Positions 18,684-26,778 of a stretch of 40,081 nucleotides of DNA are shown piece after piece (the stretch's first letter is position 1; each line of letters starts with the position of its first letter). The position numbers were made by a program, and so were the translations under genes. Location of the stretch: NCBI GenBank assembly GCA_009840445.1, contig VXNS01000011.1, positions 1 through 40,081 on the forward strand. Direction: 5' to 3'. This stretch comes from Synechococcus sp. SB0662_bin_14. GTDB lineage: Bacteria; Cyanobacteriota; Cyanobacteriia; PCC-6307; Cyanobiaceae. Below the pieces are notes generated by a model. It saw only the letters and a list, made by a program, of their open reading frames with translations. It was not told the DNA's origin and did not search any database.

Positions 18684-19787
18684 ATGGCGTTTTCGCGCCA
18701 TTTTTCCCGAACGGTGTCTGCTTTGCTCCCTCATCGTGTTGCCGTGATTGGCGCCTCCGGCTATGGGGGTCTCCAGACCGTGCGCCTGATCCAGTCCCAT
18801 CCCCGGCTTCGGGTCACGTTTCTGGGGGGGCATGGCTCGGTGGGCAGCCACTGGCGGAATCTGGCCCCTTTTCTCGAGGCAGGACCGGATCTGCATGTGG
18901 CCCCACCGGATCCGGACGCCATCGCTGCCGCAGCGGACCTGGTGGTGCTGAGCCTGCCCAATGGACGGGCCAGCACCCTGACGCCTGCCCTTCTGGAGCG
19001 TGGTCTGCGGGTGGTGGATCTCTCGGCGGACTATCGGTTCGCTGATCTGGAGGATTGGCGCCAAGTCTATGGGGGCCAGGTGACGGTGGAGCGTGCCGAT
19101 GCCCGCCTCTGCGGGGAAGCAGTCTACGGTTTGCCTGAATTCAACCGCCAGGCCATCGCCACGGCCCGCTTGGTGGCCTGCCCCGGCTGCTTCCCCACCA
19201 CCAGCCTCCTGGCGCTACTGCCCCTGTTGCAAGGGGGCCTCATTCTGCCCGAAGGCATCGTTATCGATGCCAAGACCGGCACGTCCGGAGGCGGCCGCGA
19301 GGCGCGACAGCACCTTTTGCTGGCAGAGGCCGGGGAAGCCGTTGCTCCCTACGGGGTGGAGGGGCATCGCCACACCAGGGAGATGGAGATTCAGGCCACG
19401 ACCCTGGGGAGAAGCCGGCCCGTTCGCCTCCAGTTCACCCCCCACCTGCTGCCCATGGTGCGGGGGCTCCTGGCCACGGTCTACGGCCAACTGCGTTCAC
19501 CGGACTGCCCGGCGGCCCAACTCGCCAGCCACTTTATTGACACCTACCGGGACCATCCCTGTGTGGACGTGCTGCCGGTGGGGGTGTACCCCTCCACCAA
19601 GTGGGTGCGCCAGACCAACCGGGCCCTTCTCTCGGTGGCCGTCAATCCCCATACGGGCCAAGTGATTGTCATGGCGGCATTGGACAACCTGCTGAAGGGG
19701 CAAGCAGGCCAGGCCGTGCAGTGCCTCAACATCATGCTGGGGTTGCCCGAGTCCACGGGGCTGCCACTGGACCCCTTTTACCCCTGA
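18684..19787 (+). CDS. argC: N-acetyl-gamma-glutamyl-phosphate reductase
   Basis: Third step of arginine synthesis: NADPH reduction of N-acetylglutamyl phosphate to the semialdehyde. The 367-residue protein has the Rossmann GASGYGGLQTVRL, SLPNGRA, VVDLSADYRF and YGLPEF, the catalytic Cys169 in ACPGCFPT, KTGTSGGGR and PYGVEGHRHTREME with the active-site histidine. The first 16 residues before HRVAVIGASG form an extra basic N-terminus, so a start slightly downstream is possible. It stands alone on its strand between ribBA and the sbt/purN group. Confidence 0.96.
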   Translation: MAFSRHFSRTVSALLPHRVAVIGASGYGGLQTVRLIQSHPRLRVTFLGGHGSVGSHWRNLAPFLEAGPDLHVAPPDPDAIAAAADLVVLSLPNGRASTLTPALLERGLRVVDLSADYRFADLEDWRQVYGGQVTVERADARLCGEAVYGLPEFNRQAIATARLVACPGCFPTTSLLALLPLLQGGLILPEGIVIDAKTGTSGGGREARQHLLLAEAGEAVAPYGVEGHRHTREMEIQATTLGRSRPVRLQFTPHLLPMVRGLLATVYGQLRSPDCPAAQLASHFIDTYRDHPCVDVLPVGVYPSTKWVRQTNRALLSVAVNPHTGQVIVMAALDNLLKGQAGQAVQCLNIMLGLPESTGLPLDPFYP

Positions 19788-19804
19788 CACTTGCACCCCC
19801 CACT

Positions 19805-20515
19805 TCAGGGGCGCTCAAACAAGTGCCGGCCGGCCATGGCCACGGCAACGGGCAGGATGCGGTGCTCCTGGGCGTGAATCCTGGGGGCCAGGGTGGCCAC
19901 GGTGTCGTCGGGGTAGGTGGGCACGGCCGCCTGGATCAGAATGGGGCCTGCATCCACCTCCGGCACCACCAGATGGGCCGTGCAACCGGTGATGCAGACA
20001 CCAGCGGCCAAAGCTCGTTCCATGGCGTTCAGCCCCCGGAAGGCGGGCAGCAGCGAAGGGTGAATGTTCACCAGTCGCTGGTCATAGGCCTGGCAGAGCA
20101 CAGGGGAGACAATTCGCATCCAGCCCGCCATGATCAGCACGTCCACCTGAAGGGCGCGGAAATGGTCCACCAGGGCATGGTCCAGGGCTTCCCGGCTGGT
20201 GTAACGACGGTGATCCATCACCGTGGCCCCAACATTCAGGCGCTCGGCTCTGGCCAGTGCCTTGCAATGGGGTGTGTTCACCACCAGCCCCACCACCTCT
20301 GCGTGCAGCGCACCATGGCGGGAAGCCTGCACCAGTGCTTCAAAGTTGGAGCCCTGGCCGGAGGCCAGCACCCCCAACCGCAACGGCCTCGGTGATGGGG
20401 AAGGAGGCCCGTGGGGAACCACCAGAGCCACGGACCGGGGAGATGGGGACCCCTCCACGGTGGCGGCTGGCAGTGGCTCAGACGGGCTCACAAGTGGAGA
20501 CGAAGGCCACGCCAC
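19805..20515 (-). CDS. purN: Phosphoribosylglycinamide formyltransferase (GART)
   Basis: Transfers formyl from 10-formyl-THF to GAR in purine synthesis. The catalytic domain starts at LRLGVLASGQGSNFEAL (about residue 45) and has MAGWMRIV, the active-site VNIHPSLLPAF (Asn, His) and CTAHLVVPEVDAGPILIQ with the catalytic Asp. The first 43 residues are a Pro/Ser-rich, low-complexity leader not needed for the fold. GTG 20515 lies inside the upstream sbtB (38-bp overlap); GTG 20491 reduces the overlap to 14 bp and is an alternative. The overlap implies cotranscription with sbtA-sbtB. Confidence 0.93.
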   Translation of the reverse strand: MAWPSSPLVSPSEPLPAATVEGSPSPRSVALVVPHGPPSPSPRPLRLGVLASGQGSNFEALVQASRHGALHAEVVGLVVNTPHCKALARAERLNVGATVMDHRRYTSREALDHALVDHFRALQVDVLIMAGWMRIVSPVLCQAYDQRLVNIHPSLLPAFRGLNAMERALAAGVCITGCTAHLVVPEVDAGPILIQAAVPTYPDDTVATLAPRIHAQEHRILPVAVAMAGRHLFERP

Positions 20516-20762
20516 CGTAGTAGGCCAGCAGTGGCCTCAGCGCAGTGCGCAGTGCTTCGGTAATGGGCTCCTCACAGAAGATGACCACGTGAACGTTGGT
20601 GCCCAACCCGGTGACTTCAAGGGCCTCGCTGGCCACCAGCCCATGGGCGCCGCGGCCCGTAATGTGGCGCGCCACGGAGTAGCCGGGTGCGCCGGAACTG
20701 TCAATCACGCTGATCAACCGCTCCAGCTCGCGCTCGCTGAGAATGACGTCAACACGGTTCAT
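20478..20762 (-). CDS. sbtB: SbtB, PII-like regulator of bicarbonate uptake
   Basis: Small trimeric PII-superfamily protein that binds adenine nucleotides and controls the SbtA transporter. The 94-residue product has the ferredoxin-like pattern NRVDVILSERELERLISVID, SSGAPGYSVARHITGRG (the T-loop region) and VHVVIFCEEPITEALR. It stops at FVSTCEPV and so lacks the C-terminal redox-sensitive R-loop with two cysteines known from Synechocystis SbtB. The identification rests heavily on its place 2 bp after sbtA. The start is ATG 20762. Confidence 0.85.
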   Translation of the reverse strand: MNRVDVILSERELERLISVIDSSGAPGYSVARHITGRGAHGLVASEALEVTGLGTNVHVVIFCEEPITEALRTALRPLLAYYGGVAFVSTCEPV

Positions 20763-20764
20763 GG

Positions 20765-21763
20765 TCAACTGGCAGGGATCACGGTCTTGATGACTTGCAG
20801 GTACAAGGGAATTCCGACAATGATGTTGAAAGGAAACGTGAGCCCCAGACCTGTGGAGATGTACAGGCTGGGATTGGCTTCCGGAACGGTCATCCGCATG
20901 GCGGCCGGCACGGCGATGTAGGACGAGCCGGCACAGAGCACGGCAAACAGCAACGCCGTACCCTGGCTCATCCCCAACACAGCCGCCAGGCCAATGGCCA
21001 AGGCGGCATTGATCAGGGGCATCAACACGGCAAATCCGATGAGAAAGGGACCGGCTCGGCGCAGTTCATTGAGGCGACGGGCCGCCACCAGCCCCATGTC
21101 CAGGAGGAAAAACGTGAGCACGCCATAGAAAAGCTTGTCCGTGAAGAATTCCAGCTTCTGCACCCCTGTGGGACCCTGTTGGGCCACCAGAAACCCCACC
21201 AGCAGGCTACCAATCAGGAGGAACACGGAACTGTTCAGGAACGCCTCGTGGAGCACGGCCCCCAGGCCCACCTTTTCCTGGCCCGGCTTCCGGGATGAGC
21301 GGCCCAGGAGGCGCACCAGCAGCAGGCCAACGATGATGGCCGGTGATTCCATCAGGGCCAGGGCCGCCACCATGAAGCCGTCGTAGGGCAGTTCCAGCAC
21401 CCGCAGAAAGGATTCCGCCGTGATGTAGGTAACTGCGCTGGTGGAGCCGTAGGCGGCGGCAATGGCGGCGGAGTTGTAGATGTCCAGGTGGGTGCGCAGG
21501 ATGAGGAAGCTGTACAGGGGAACCACCGAGGCCATGAGCACCGCGGCCCCCACGCTCAGGAGCACCGTGAGGGACAGGCCGCTGCGCTCCAGTTGCACAC
21601 CCCCGGTGAATCCGATGGCCAACAGGAGGTACAAGGAGAAGAGCTTAGGCAGTGGGGCTGGAATCTCCAGGTCGGACCCCAGCACCACTGCCAGCACCCC
21701 CAGAAAGAAAAAGAGAACGGGCGGGGTGAGGATGTTTTGTAACGCCAGTGCGGTGTCGACCAA
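20765..21763 (-). CDS. sbtA: SbtA, sodium-dependent bicarbonate transporter
   Basis: Inner-membrane symporter of the CO2-concentrating mechanism. The 332-residue protein has about ten hydrophobic helices in two inverted halves. Family landmarks are LGSDLEIPAPLPKLFSLYLL, AIGFTGGVQL, the helix-break AAAYGSTSAVTYITAESFL near the bicarbonate site, and in the second half LCAGSSYIAVPAAMRM. A cytoplasmic loop (LGRSSRKPGQEKVG) divides the halves. The only plausible start is TTG at 21763; no ATG or GTG precedes the first helix in frame. It is followed directly by sbtB, the normal arrangement. Confidence 0.94.
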   Translation of the reverse strand: MVDTALALQNILTPPVLFFFLGVLAVVLGSDLEIPAPLPKLFSLYLLLAIGFTGGVQLERSGLSLTVLLSVGAAVLMASVVPLYSFLILRTHLDIYNSAAIAAAYGSTSAVTYITAESFLRVLELPYDGFMVAALALMESPAIIVGLLLVRLLGRSSRKPGQEKVGLGAVLHEAFLNSSVFLLIGSLLVGFLVAQQGPTGVQKLEFFTDKLFYGVLTFFLLDMGLVAARRLNELRRAGPFLIGFAVLMPLINAALAIGLAAVLGMSQGTALLFAVLCAGSSYIAVPAAMRMTVPEANPSLYISTGLGLTFPFNIIVGIPLYLQVIKTVIPAS

Positions 21764-21873
21764 CCCGGAACTTCTGCCAATCCCGCCATCTTAACGGCTT
21801 GCGGTCGGATCATCCCCGACAATGGGGAGCGTGTTGTGAATTCCAGGTGTCACCCTCCTCTCCACCCCTATTG

Positions 21874-22458
21874 ATGATCGCCAGCAGCAATGCCGGTAAA
21901 GTGGAGGAAATCACCGCCATGCTCAGCCCCGTGAACATCAGGCTGGCGGCCCAGCCCGAGGGGCTGGTGGTGGTGGAGACGGGCTCCAGTTTCGCGGAAA
22001 ACGCTCGCCTGAAGGCCACAACCGTGGCGCAGCTCACAGGTGAGTGGAGCCTGGCGGATGACTCGGGGCTGGTGGTGGATGCCCTCCATGGCGCCCCCGG
22101 CGTCTATTCAGCCCGCTACGGCCCGGATCCAGCCAGCCGTCAAGCCCGGCTTCTGGGGGAACTGAAGGGCGCCCTCTACCGCGCTGCCTCGTTGGTGAGC
22201 GCCTTGGCTCTGGCCAATCCCCAGGGGACGGTCCTCCTGGAAACGGAGGGAGAGTGTCGCGGCGAAATCCTGGAACAGCCCCGGGGTGCGGCCAAGGGCT
22301 ATGGGGACATCTTCTGGATTCGAGCCGCGGGATGCACCTATGGGGAGTTGACCACCAGCCAGAAATTGAAATTTGGCAGCCGTGGGCGGGCCGTACGCAG
22401 TGTGGCAGCGGACATCAAACGTCTCCTGAATCTACAGATGGGCTGCCCTGGGACCTGA
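21874..22458 (+). CDS. rdgB: RdgB/HAM1-family nucleotide pyrophosphatase, divergent
   Basis: Family enzymes hydrolyse ITP, dITP and XTP to keep deaminated purines out of nucleic acids. The 194-residue protein has the N-terminal IASSNAGKVEEI (phosphate-binding Ser/Asn/Lys), SSFAENARLKA and LADDSGLVVDAL with the catalytic Asp. The C-terminal specificity region is unusual: where homologues read GFGYDPIF it reads GYGDIFW, two residues short, and the SHR motif is replaced by GSRGRA, losing the histidine. It is expected to fold like RdgB but its activity or substrate range may differ. Start: ATG 21874 (TTG 21871 also possible). It diverges from sbtA across 110 bp. Confidence 0.85.
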   Translation: MIASSNAGKVEEITAMLSPVNIRLAAQPEGLVVVETGSSFAENARLKATTVAQLTGEWSLADDSGLVVDALHGAPGVYSARYGPDPASRQARLLGELKGALYRAASLVSALALANPQGTVLLETEGECRGEILEQPRGAAKGYGDIFWIRAAGCTYGELTTSQKLKFGSRGRAVRSVAADIKRLLNLQMGCPGT

Positions 22459-22482
22459 AGGGATCCATGGCGGCAGCCCCGG

Positions 22483-22713
22483 TCAGGCCGTTGTGCGCAT
22501 CAGATGGGGGTCTTCCTGAAGAGTGGCCTGGCGCTTGGCGGCCTGACGGCGCAACTGGTCGTGCATCCGCTCCACTTGGGCATGGAGGTTAAGGAGTTGG
22601 TCTTGCAGATCGCTGCCACTGTCGAACCCCTGCAGAGCAGCCAGGGCTTCTTCCAGGTGGTGCTTGCAGGCAATCAGGGCGAGGCAACCTTGGGTACCGG
22701 CTTCTGTGGTCAT
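22483..22713 (-). CDS. Small helical protein, unknown function
   Basis: The 76-residue product is predicted to be nearly all helix, with a coiled-coil-like centre (LHAQVERMHDQLRRQAAKRQ) and two N-terminal cysteines (QGCLALIACKHH). It has an ATG start, converges with rdgB across 24 bp and has amphipathic codon patterns typical of real short genes here. I do not recognise the family. It could still be chance, as nothing but length and composition supports it. Confidence 0.5.
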   Translation of the reverse strand: MTTEAGTQGCLALIACKHHLEEALAALQGFDSGSDLQDQLLNLHAQVERMHDQLRRQAAKRQATLQEDPHLMRTTA

Positions 22714-22872
22714 TCAGCGTGAACCGTCTCCCTTCAGCTTACACCCTTGTTCCGGTGGAGGTTGGAGAAAGAATGTAGTGAATTTAGCAAAGACGACGTC
22801 TTCTCTGATTTTGTTGGCTCCAGACTTGCTTGATTAAGCAGTAGGGCCAAGTCCTGATAGCTAACCTGCGCT

Positions 22873-22897
22873 GACCTGCTAGGATGTGTAGCAGGTC
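22873..22897 (+). promoter_or_regulatory. Leader hairpin just upstream of the ATP-grasp gene
   Basis: GACCTGCTA (22873-22881) pairs perfectly with TAGCAGGTC (22889-22897) around a 7-nt loop, ending 11 bp before the ATG at 22909. A further copy of ACCTGC lies just before it (22864-22869). The position suggests a structure that masks or presents the ribosome-binding region, or an operator for a dimeric protein. Confidence 0.6.
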
Positions 22898-22908
22898 TGC
22901 CTGTGCTG

Positions 22909-24369
22909 ATGTTCTCTAACTACGAGCCCAAAGACGGTTTCGATGAGTACTTTGCCGCACCCAACCGACCGAGATCCTGCTTTGAGCCCCTCATCTCCTC
23001 CCTGGGGCACCTCGGTCTGGAAGAAATCAGCCGTAGCCACCGTGCCGCCGAAACACTGCTTCAGCAAGTCGGCGCCACCTTCCAACTCTACAGTGGTGCG
23101 GGTACCGACAGCAGTGAGCGAATCCTCCCCTTTGATCCCTTGCCAAGACTGATTACAGCGGCTGACTGGGCCGGGCTGGAGGCCGGGCTGGTCCAGCGCC
23201 TGCAAGCCATCGACCTCTTCTTGAGTGATATCTACGGAGAGCAGCGCATCATTAACGACGGCGTCATTCCGCGGGATTATATTGAGACATCCCAAGGTTG
23301 GCGTCCTGCCATGGTAGGGATAACCCCACCTCTGGGGCGCTGGTGCCACGTGGCGGGGCTGGACCTGATTCGTGACGAGGAAGGCATGTGGAGAGTTCTG
23401 GAAGACAATCTGCGCTGTCCCTCCGGCGTGGCCTATTACCTGGAGAACCGACGGGTAATGAAGCGTATGTTCTCCAGCCTGTTCCATAGCCACAATGTTC
23501 AAGCCATTGACGACTATCCCTCGTATTTATTTCAAACTCTGCAAGACCTTGCCCTCTGGACTGAAACCCCCAAGGTGGTTGTGCTGACGCCAGGTTCATT
23601 CAATAGTGCATATTTTGAACATAGCTACTTGGCACAGCAGATGGGTGTTGAGCTGGTGGAGGGTCGTGATCTCTTCTGCCAGGATGGTCGTGTTTGGCTC
23701 AAGAGCACCAACGGCAGGCAGGTTGTTGACGTGATTTATCGTCGCATTGATGATGACTTCCTGGATCCAGCCTGCTTCCGATCAGATTCCCTTTTAGGGG
23801 TCAGGGGGCTCATGGATGTGTACCGTCAAGGGCAGGTGTCCATTGCCAACGCTCCGGGAACTGGCGTAGCGGATGATAAATTGATTTATACCTATATTCC
23901 TGAGATTATTGATTTCTATCTTAAAGAGAAGCCCAAACTCAAGAACGTGACCACCTACCGCTGCTCTCGCCCTGAAGACTTGAACTACGTTCTGGATCAC
24001 CTGGACAAGCTGGTGGTCAAGTCTGTCTCGGAAGCGGGGGGGTACGGGATGCTGATTGGTCCCCATGCCACCGGGAAAGAGCAGATGGAATTCCGTCAAC
24101 GCATTCAAGCCAATCCCCGCAACTTTATTGCCCAGCCAACACTTTATCTATCAACGGTTCCTTCTATCAGCCATGGGGAAGTCTACCCCTGTCACGTGGA
24201 TCTTCGGCCCTACTGTTTACGGGGTCGCCAGCAGTGGGTCAGCCCTGGTGGCTTAACCCGTGTGGCCCTGAGGCGTAACTCCCTTGTGGTCAACTCGTCC
24301 CAGGGTGGTGGCTGTAAAGACACCTGGATTGTCCAGGACAACGTTCCATCTGCGGCGGTCCCATGCTAG
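22909..24369 (+). CDS. Circularly permuted ATP-grasp protein (COG2308, DUF404/DUF407 type)
   Basis: A 486-residue member of the ATP-grasp type 2 family. It starts FSNYEPKDGFDEYFAAPN, has GRWCHVAGLDLIRDEEG and VLEDNLRCPSGVAYYLENR, and in its C-terminal half LDKLVVKSVSEAGGYGMLIG, consistent with the ATP-binding segment of this permuted fold. These proteins are predicted amide/peptide ligases, always near alpha-E and often transglutaminase genes; no product is known to me. The ATG at 22909 is chosen over GTG 22903 because family members begin there. Stretches such as 23880-23945 are much AT-richer than the flanking genes. It overlaps the alpha-E gene by 7 bp. Confidence 0.9.
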   Translation: MFSNYEPKDGFDEYFAAPNRPRSCFEPLISSLGHLGLEEISRSHRAAETLLQQVGATFQLYSGAGTDSSERILPFDPLPRLITAADWAGLEAGLVQRLQAIDLFLSDIYGEQRIINDGVIPRDYIETSQGWRPAMVGITPPLGRWCHVAGLDLIRDEEGMWRVLEDNLRCPSGVAYYLENRRVMKRMFSSLFHSHNVQAIDDYPSYLFQTLQDLALWTETPKVVVLTPGSFNSAYFEHSYLAQQMGVELVEGRDLFCQDGRVWLKSTNGRQVVDVIYRRIDDDFLDPACFRSDSLLGVRGLMDVYRQGQVSIANAPGTGVADDKLIYTYIPEIIDFYLKEKPKLKNVTTYRCSRPEDLNYVLDHLDKLVVKSVSEAGGYGMLIGPHATGKEQMEFRQRIQANPRNFIAQPTLYLSTVPSISHGEVYPCHVDLRPYCLRGRQQWVSPGGLTRVALRRNSLVVNSSQGGGCKDTWIVQDNVPSAAVPC

Positions 24370-25340
24370 GCCGTGTTGCTGAGTCCTTGTATTGGATGTT
24401 CCGCAACATTGAGCGGATTGAGAACTTATCGCGCTTTTTGGAAGTGAGTAGTGCCATGGATCTGGACTCTGGCATGGCCATTGAACCATGGACCCCCCTC
24501 ATTGATGCCTGTGGCGACAGGGAGCTGTTTCAAGCGGTCAAGGGCCGCTTTAGCGCTGAAGAAATCGTAGATTTTCTGGTGCAGAGCAAGAATAATCCCA
24601 GTTCAATTCGCAATTGTCTCAATTTGGCGCGGGAAAATGCCCGACAAATTCGTGAGGTTCTTAGCAATGAAATGTGGGAACACCTTAACGCCATGTATTG
24701 GCGACTCAAGAACGAGCGACCCATTGCAGGACTGCCCAGCCAGGAGTGGCTGCTGAGGATTCGTCAGGACTGCCAGTTGTTTTATGGAATTGCCGATGTT
24801 TGCTTCAGCCGCGGTCTGGGATGGCAGTTTTGCCAACTGGGGCGTCTGGTGGAGCGGGCTGACAAAACAGCTCGTATTCTGGACGTGAAATATTTTCTCC
24901 TGCTCCCCCACGGGGAAACCGTTGGTGGCGTGGTTGACCAACTGCAATGGATTGCTGTGCTGAAAACCGCTGGCGGCTACCAGATGTTCCGACAGTCCCG
25001 ACAGTTGTCCATCACCCCGAAAGGTGTGGCTCAATTTCTCCTCCTGGATCCAAATTTTCCACGCTCTGTGCGATTCTGCCTGGATGGTATCTACCGATCT
25101 TTGAGCAGGATTGATCCGCTACAGGCCTCTAGCGAGAGTCCCCTGGGCCGTCATGTGGGCATGATGCAGGCCCGCTGGACTTATACAGATATTGCGGAAA
25201 TTATCAAATATGGATTGCATGAAAGCATTGACCGCCTACAACAGGACCTGAATGACCTCCACAACCAGTTGGAACAGGTCTACTTTCAGGCTCCCCAGTC
25301 CTTTTCCCCTCCCCATTCTTCCAACCAGAGAACCGCATGA
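24363..25340 (+). CDS. Alpha-E domain protein (COG2307, DUF403)
   Basis: A 325-residue, almost wholly alpha-helical protein beginning MLGRVAESLYWMFRNIERIE, the signature of the alpha-E family, with RNCLNLARENARQIREVLS, GLGWQFCQLGRLVERADKTA and the terminal helix RLQQDLNDLHNQLEQVY. The repeated Glu-containing helices give the family its name; it is thought to work with the adjacent permuted ATP-grasp enzyme, possibly as part of the same ligase. It overlaps the upstream gene by 7 bp and the downstream transglutaminase gene by 4 bp, so the three are surely cotranscribed. It is also somewhat AT-richer than the window average. Confidence 0.92.
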   Translation: MLGRVAESLYWMFRNIERIENLSRFLEVSSAMDLDSGMAIEPWTPLIDACGDRELFQAVKGRFSAEEIVDFLVQSKNNPSSIRNCLNLARENARQIREVLSNEMWEHLNAMYWRLKNERPIAGLPSQEWLLRIRQDCQLFYGIADVCFSRGLGWQFCQLGRLVERADKTARILDVKYFLLLPHGETVGGVVDQLQWIAVLKTAGGYQMFRQSRQLSITPKGVAQFLLLDPNFPRSVRFCLDGIYRSLSRIDPLQASSESPLGRHVGMMQARWTYTDIAEIIKYGLHESIDRLQQDLNDLHNQLEQVYFQAPQSFSPPHSSNQRTA

Positions 25341-26227
25341 AAGCCACCATTACCCACAGCTTTTATTATACCTATAGCCGACCAGTTGAGCTGGGTTCTC
25401 ATCGCTTTTGTCTCAGGCCCCGCAGCGACGGTCATCAACGGCTGGAGTCCTTCAACTTGCGGATCAGCCCTCATCCCAGCAAACAGTTCACCCTGCTCTC
25501 CGCCAGCAACGACGAGGTGATTCGTGCCTGGTTCAGTGGATGTACGGATCGCCTCACCATCGAAGCCAAGTCCCAGGTGTTCACCCAGCCTTACCCTCCC
25601 ATCGCGGAGTGCATCGCACCCACGGACCAGCCCCTTCCCTATGCCCTCAGTGATCGGGACCGCTCCCTGGAGGGCTACACCCTGGGCTGGCTGGCCAACG
25701 GCCAGCACGACTATGCCGCGGTGCAGTTGGCCCAGGAAGCACTGATGATGAGCGACCATCAGCCCCTCGGTTTCCTGCTGCAACTTGTGGCCGTGATTAA
25801 AGAACGCATCAGCTACAGCCTCCGCCACACAGGACCGGCCTGGCCGGCCGGCCGCACCATTCGTGAGGGCATTGGCTCCTGCCGGGATCTGGCCATGGTG
25901 TTCATTGAGTCCTGCCGTTGCATTGGCCTTCCGGCACGGTTTGTGAGTGGCTACCACCTGACTGAACCGCCGCCCCCCACCTACGAGTTGCACGCCTGGG
26001 CAGAGGTGTACCTGCCTGGGGCGGGCTGGCGAGGATTCGACCCCAGTGGCAACGGTGAAATCGACCAGCAGTATATCGCCATCTCCACTCCTTCCGATCC
26101 CATCAAGGCTGCCGCTGTGCAGGGCACCTATTCCTGCTCTGCTGCGGTGACCTCCAACTTCAGTTGGAGCATCACCGTTGACTCGTCGGACGACCTGTCG
26201 GAAGGTTTGTCCGGCCAGAATTCTTGA
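25337..26227 (+). CDS. Transglutaminase-like cysteine peptidase/amidase (COG1305)
   Basis: A 296-residue protein with the bacterial transglutaminase N-terminal beta domain (HSFYYTYSRPVELGSHRFCL, RLESFNLRISPHPS) followed by the papain-like catalytic core. The triad is visible: Cys182 in GIGSCRDLAMVFIESCR, His219 in LHAWAEVY and Asp235 in RGFDPS. Such proteins may cross-link, hydrolyse or trim amide bonds; in this operon it could process the product of the ATP-grasp/alpha-E pair. No signal peptide is visible, so it probably acts in the cytoplasm. The ATGA overlap with the alpha-E gene fixes the start. Confidence 0.92.
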   Translation: MKATITHSFYYTYSRPVELGSHRFCLRPRSDGHQRLESFNLRISPHPSKQFTLLSASNDEVIRAWFSGCTDRLTIEAKSQVFTQPYPPIAECIAPTDQPLPYALSDRDRSLEGYTLGWLANGQHDYAAVQLAQEALMMSDHQPLGFLLQLVAVIKERISYSLRHTGPAWPAGRTIREGIGSCRDLAMVFIESCRCIGLPARFVSGYHLTEPPPPTYELHAWAEVYLPGAGWRGFDPSGNGEIDQQYIAISTPSDPIKAAAVQGTYSCSAAVTSNFSWSITVDSSDDLSEGLSGQNS

Positions 26228-26235
26228 GGGAGGCC

Positions 26236-26760
26236 CTACCGCCAGAGCGCCTGTTTCTCCTGCTCCAACCATTGGCTCCAGGGGTGGCGGGCCAAGGCTG
26301 CGTTACTGAGCCGCCCGTTGCCAGTCACCTCCGGGCCAAGCCAGCGGGGTAGACAAAGACCGGCATCAGGCCGTTCCAACTCCACCTCCACCTCCGCCAG
26401 CACCAACCCGTGGTTGGCATCGGCAAAGCAGTCCACCACCCAGTCCCCACCAGCCAGATTGAGCGTGTGGCGCTCTTTTCTGAGTTGGTGAGGGCAATGA
26501 TCCAGCAGACACTTGGCGTCCCCAAGAGGAATGGCATACTCAAACTCCCAGCGCCGAATCGGCCCGGTGGCAGGCGCTGCCCCCGCTGCAACGGGCGCCT
26601 TCAGGGTGAGCCAGCCCTTGGCATGGTCATGGCGCACACGGGTGGTCACCCCATGGGGGCTGATGCTGATGTAGCCCTGGCTCAGGTGGACACTGGTGCG
26701 CACCAAGCTCTGCCAAGCTGTTGTGCGCACCAGGAAGCGTCGCTCGATTTCCAGACCCAT
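26236..26760 (-). CDS. CYTH domain protein (triphosphate tunnel metalloenzyme)
   Basis: A 174-residue protein with the diagnostic EIERRFLV at residues 4-11, then YISISPHGVTTRVR, LTLKAP, WEFEYAIP and VLAEVEVELERPD, the alternating charged strands that line the tunnel of CYTH phosphohydrolases. Members of this short bacterial type often hydrolyse inorganic triphosphate or have unknown substrates. It converges with the transglutaminase gene across 8 bp and lies 18 bp after the SPFH gene on the same strand. Confidence 0.92.
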   Translation of the reverse strand: MGLEIERRFLVRTTAWQSLVRTSVHLSQGYISISPHGVTTRVRHDHAKGWLTLKAPVAAGAAPATGPIRRWEFEYAIPLGDAKCLLDHCPHQLRKERHTLNLAGGDWVVDCFADANHGLVLAEVEVELERPDAGLCLPRWLGPEVTGNGRLSNAALARHPWSQWLEQEKQALWR

Positions 26761-26778
26761 GGCCCCCAGGAGAGAGGA

